From positions 1 to 64,000 of the forward strand of contig NZ_QTPP01000017.1 in assembly GCF_003853415.1 (NCBI RefSeq): a stretch of DNA of 64,000 bases, read 5' to 3'. Made by a program: the position numbers and the translations under genes. This document shows positions 63,612 through 64,000 of this stretch, in pieces. The notes beneath the pieces were generated by a model. The model saw nothing but the letters and a program-made list of their open reading frames with translations, did no database searches and had not been told where the DNA came from. Positions within the stretch are counted from its first letter, which is position 1. The number at the start of each line of letters is the position of its first letter. Source of the DNA: Burkholderia sp. Bp9142. GTDB lineage: Bacteria; Pseudomonadota; Gammaproteobacteria; Burkholderiales; Burkholderiaceae.

Positions 63612-64000
63612 CTACGCGTAAATCACATCGGGATCGCGCCGCGCCGGGTCGTACAGCGCGTCGATCGTCGCCGCGCGATGCTGCTGCACGGCCGCCTGGT
63701 TCAGCGACCCCTTGTCGGTCACTTCGCCGAGATCGAGCGACGGCGGCGTGTCGATCAGCCGGATCCGCGCGACGAACGTCGAACCGCCGCTCGCGTTCCG
63801 GTTCAGCGCGGCAAGCCACACCGCGAACGCCGCGCGCACGGCCGGCGCGCGCAGCACGTCGGTCACGGATGCATCGGCGGCGAGCCCCGCCAGCGCACGG
63901 CACGCGTCGACGCGCGGAAACACCAGCAAGCCGATGTCGTCGCGATTGATCCCGGTGACGACCACGTCCTGCACGTACGGCGCGCCGCTCGACACCGCGT
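63612..64000 (-). CDS. fcs: Feruloyl-CoA synthase, C-terminal part (runs off the window)
   Basis: Only about the last 129 residues are in the window. QDVVVTGINRDDIGLLVFP, EVTDKGSLNQ and an AALYD-like end match the C-terminal domain of feruloyl-CoA synthases and close AMP-binding acyl-CoA synthetases. The frame has no stop up to base 64000; a GTG inside is not a start. It activates ferulate with CoA and ATP, the first step to vanillin. Position next to transporter, porin and esterase genes supports this. Confidence 0.75.
   Translation of the reverse strand, partial: AVSSGAPYVQDVVVTGINRDDIGLLVFPRVDACRALAGLAADASVTDVLRAPAVRAAFAVWLAALNRNASGGSTFVARIRLIDTPPSLDLGEVTDKGSLNQAAVQQHRAATIDALYDPARRDPDVIYA

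Overview
The window looks like chromosome of a Burkholderia, most likely the B. cepacia complex. The DNA is very GC-rich with strong third-position G/C bias. The gene families are typical: DUF4148 secreted proteins, a Tat-exported phosphocholine-type phospholipase C, an hpnA/hpnB/ispH/hpnH hopanoid block, Burkholderia-style porins, and many small catabolic operons each with its own regulator. I saw no rRNA, tRNA, CRISPR array, prophage or intact insertion sequence. The species is inference from gene content only.

Layout. 1-250 is low-complexity poly-C, possibly a poor assembly end. 0.3-7 kb holds a DUF4148 protein, a thioredoxin-like protein, phospholipase C and a DedA-rhodanese fusion. 7-15 kb is a peptide-uptake operon on the minus strand (oppA-B-C-D-F then an OprD porin) with an XRE-cupin regulator upstream. 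15.1-15.6 kb holds a Tat signal-peptide fragment followed by a highly structured 297-bp palindromic element. 15.7-20.3 kb carries a POT peptide transporter, OpgC, RarD and acylphosphatase. 20.5-26.9 kb is the hopanoid/isoprenoid block (hpnA, hpnB, ispH, hpnH) with a 17-fold Ala/Arg/His repeat protein of unknown function inside it. 27-36 kb is a mix of small proteins, CstA-YbdD, a PRC-barrel protein and DAHP synthase.

36-43.8 kb has YceH, an SDR, a coupled DapA-like/MOSC pair, a class II aldolase divergent from its likely XRE-cupin regulator, a HutC-type regulator, a phytanoyl-CoA dioxygenase-like enzyme and an orphan amino-acid-binding protein. 44.3-45.9 kb is a small accessory island. It carries an HTH antitoxin-like gene with a palindromic promoter/operator, an AbiEii-type nucleotidyltransferase broken by one extra base, and an ankyrin gene broken by two missing bases. 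46-49.4 kb is a LysR gene and two tandem cytosine-deaminase-like amidohydrolases. 49.9-51.4 kb is a glycine-zipper lipoprotein and a GNAT enzyme.

51.5-58.4 kb encodes a Tat-exported GH28 polygalacturonase, a divergent class III aminotransferase, and an M20 amidohydrolase plus diaminopropionate ammonia-lyase pair divergent from an Lrp/AsnC regulator. 59.2-64 kb reads as a hydroxycinnamate-ester utilisation cluster on the minus strand: the end of a feruloyl-CoA synthase, an MFS aromatic-acid transporter, a porin and a tannase/feruloyl-esterase lipoprotein. A 10-bp tandem repeat lies between the first two.
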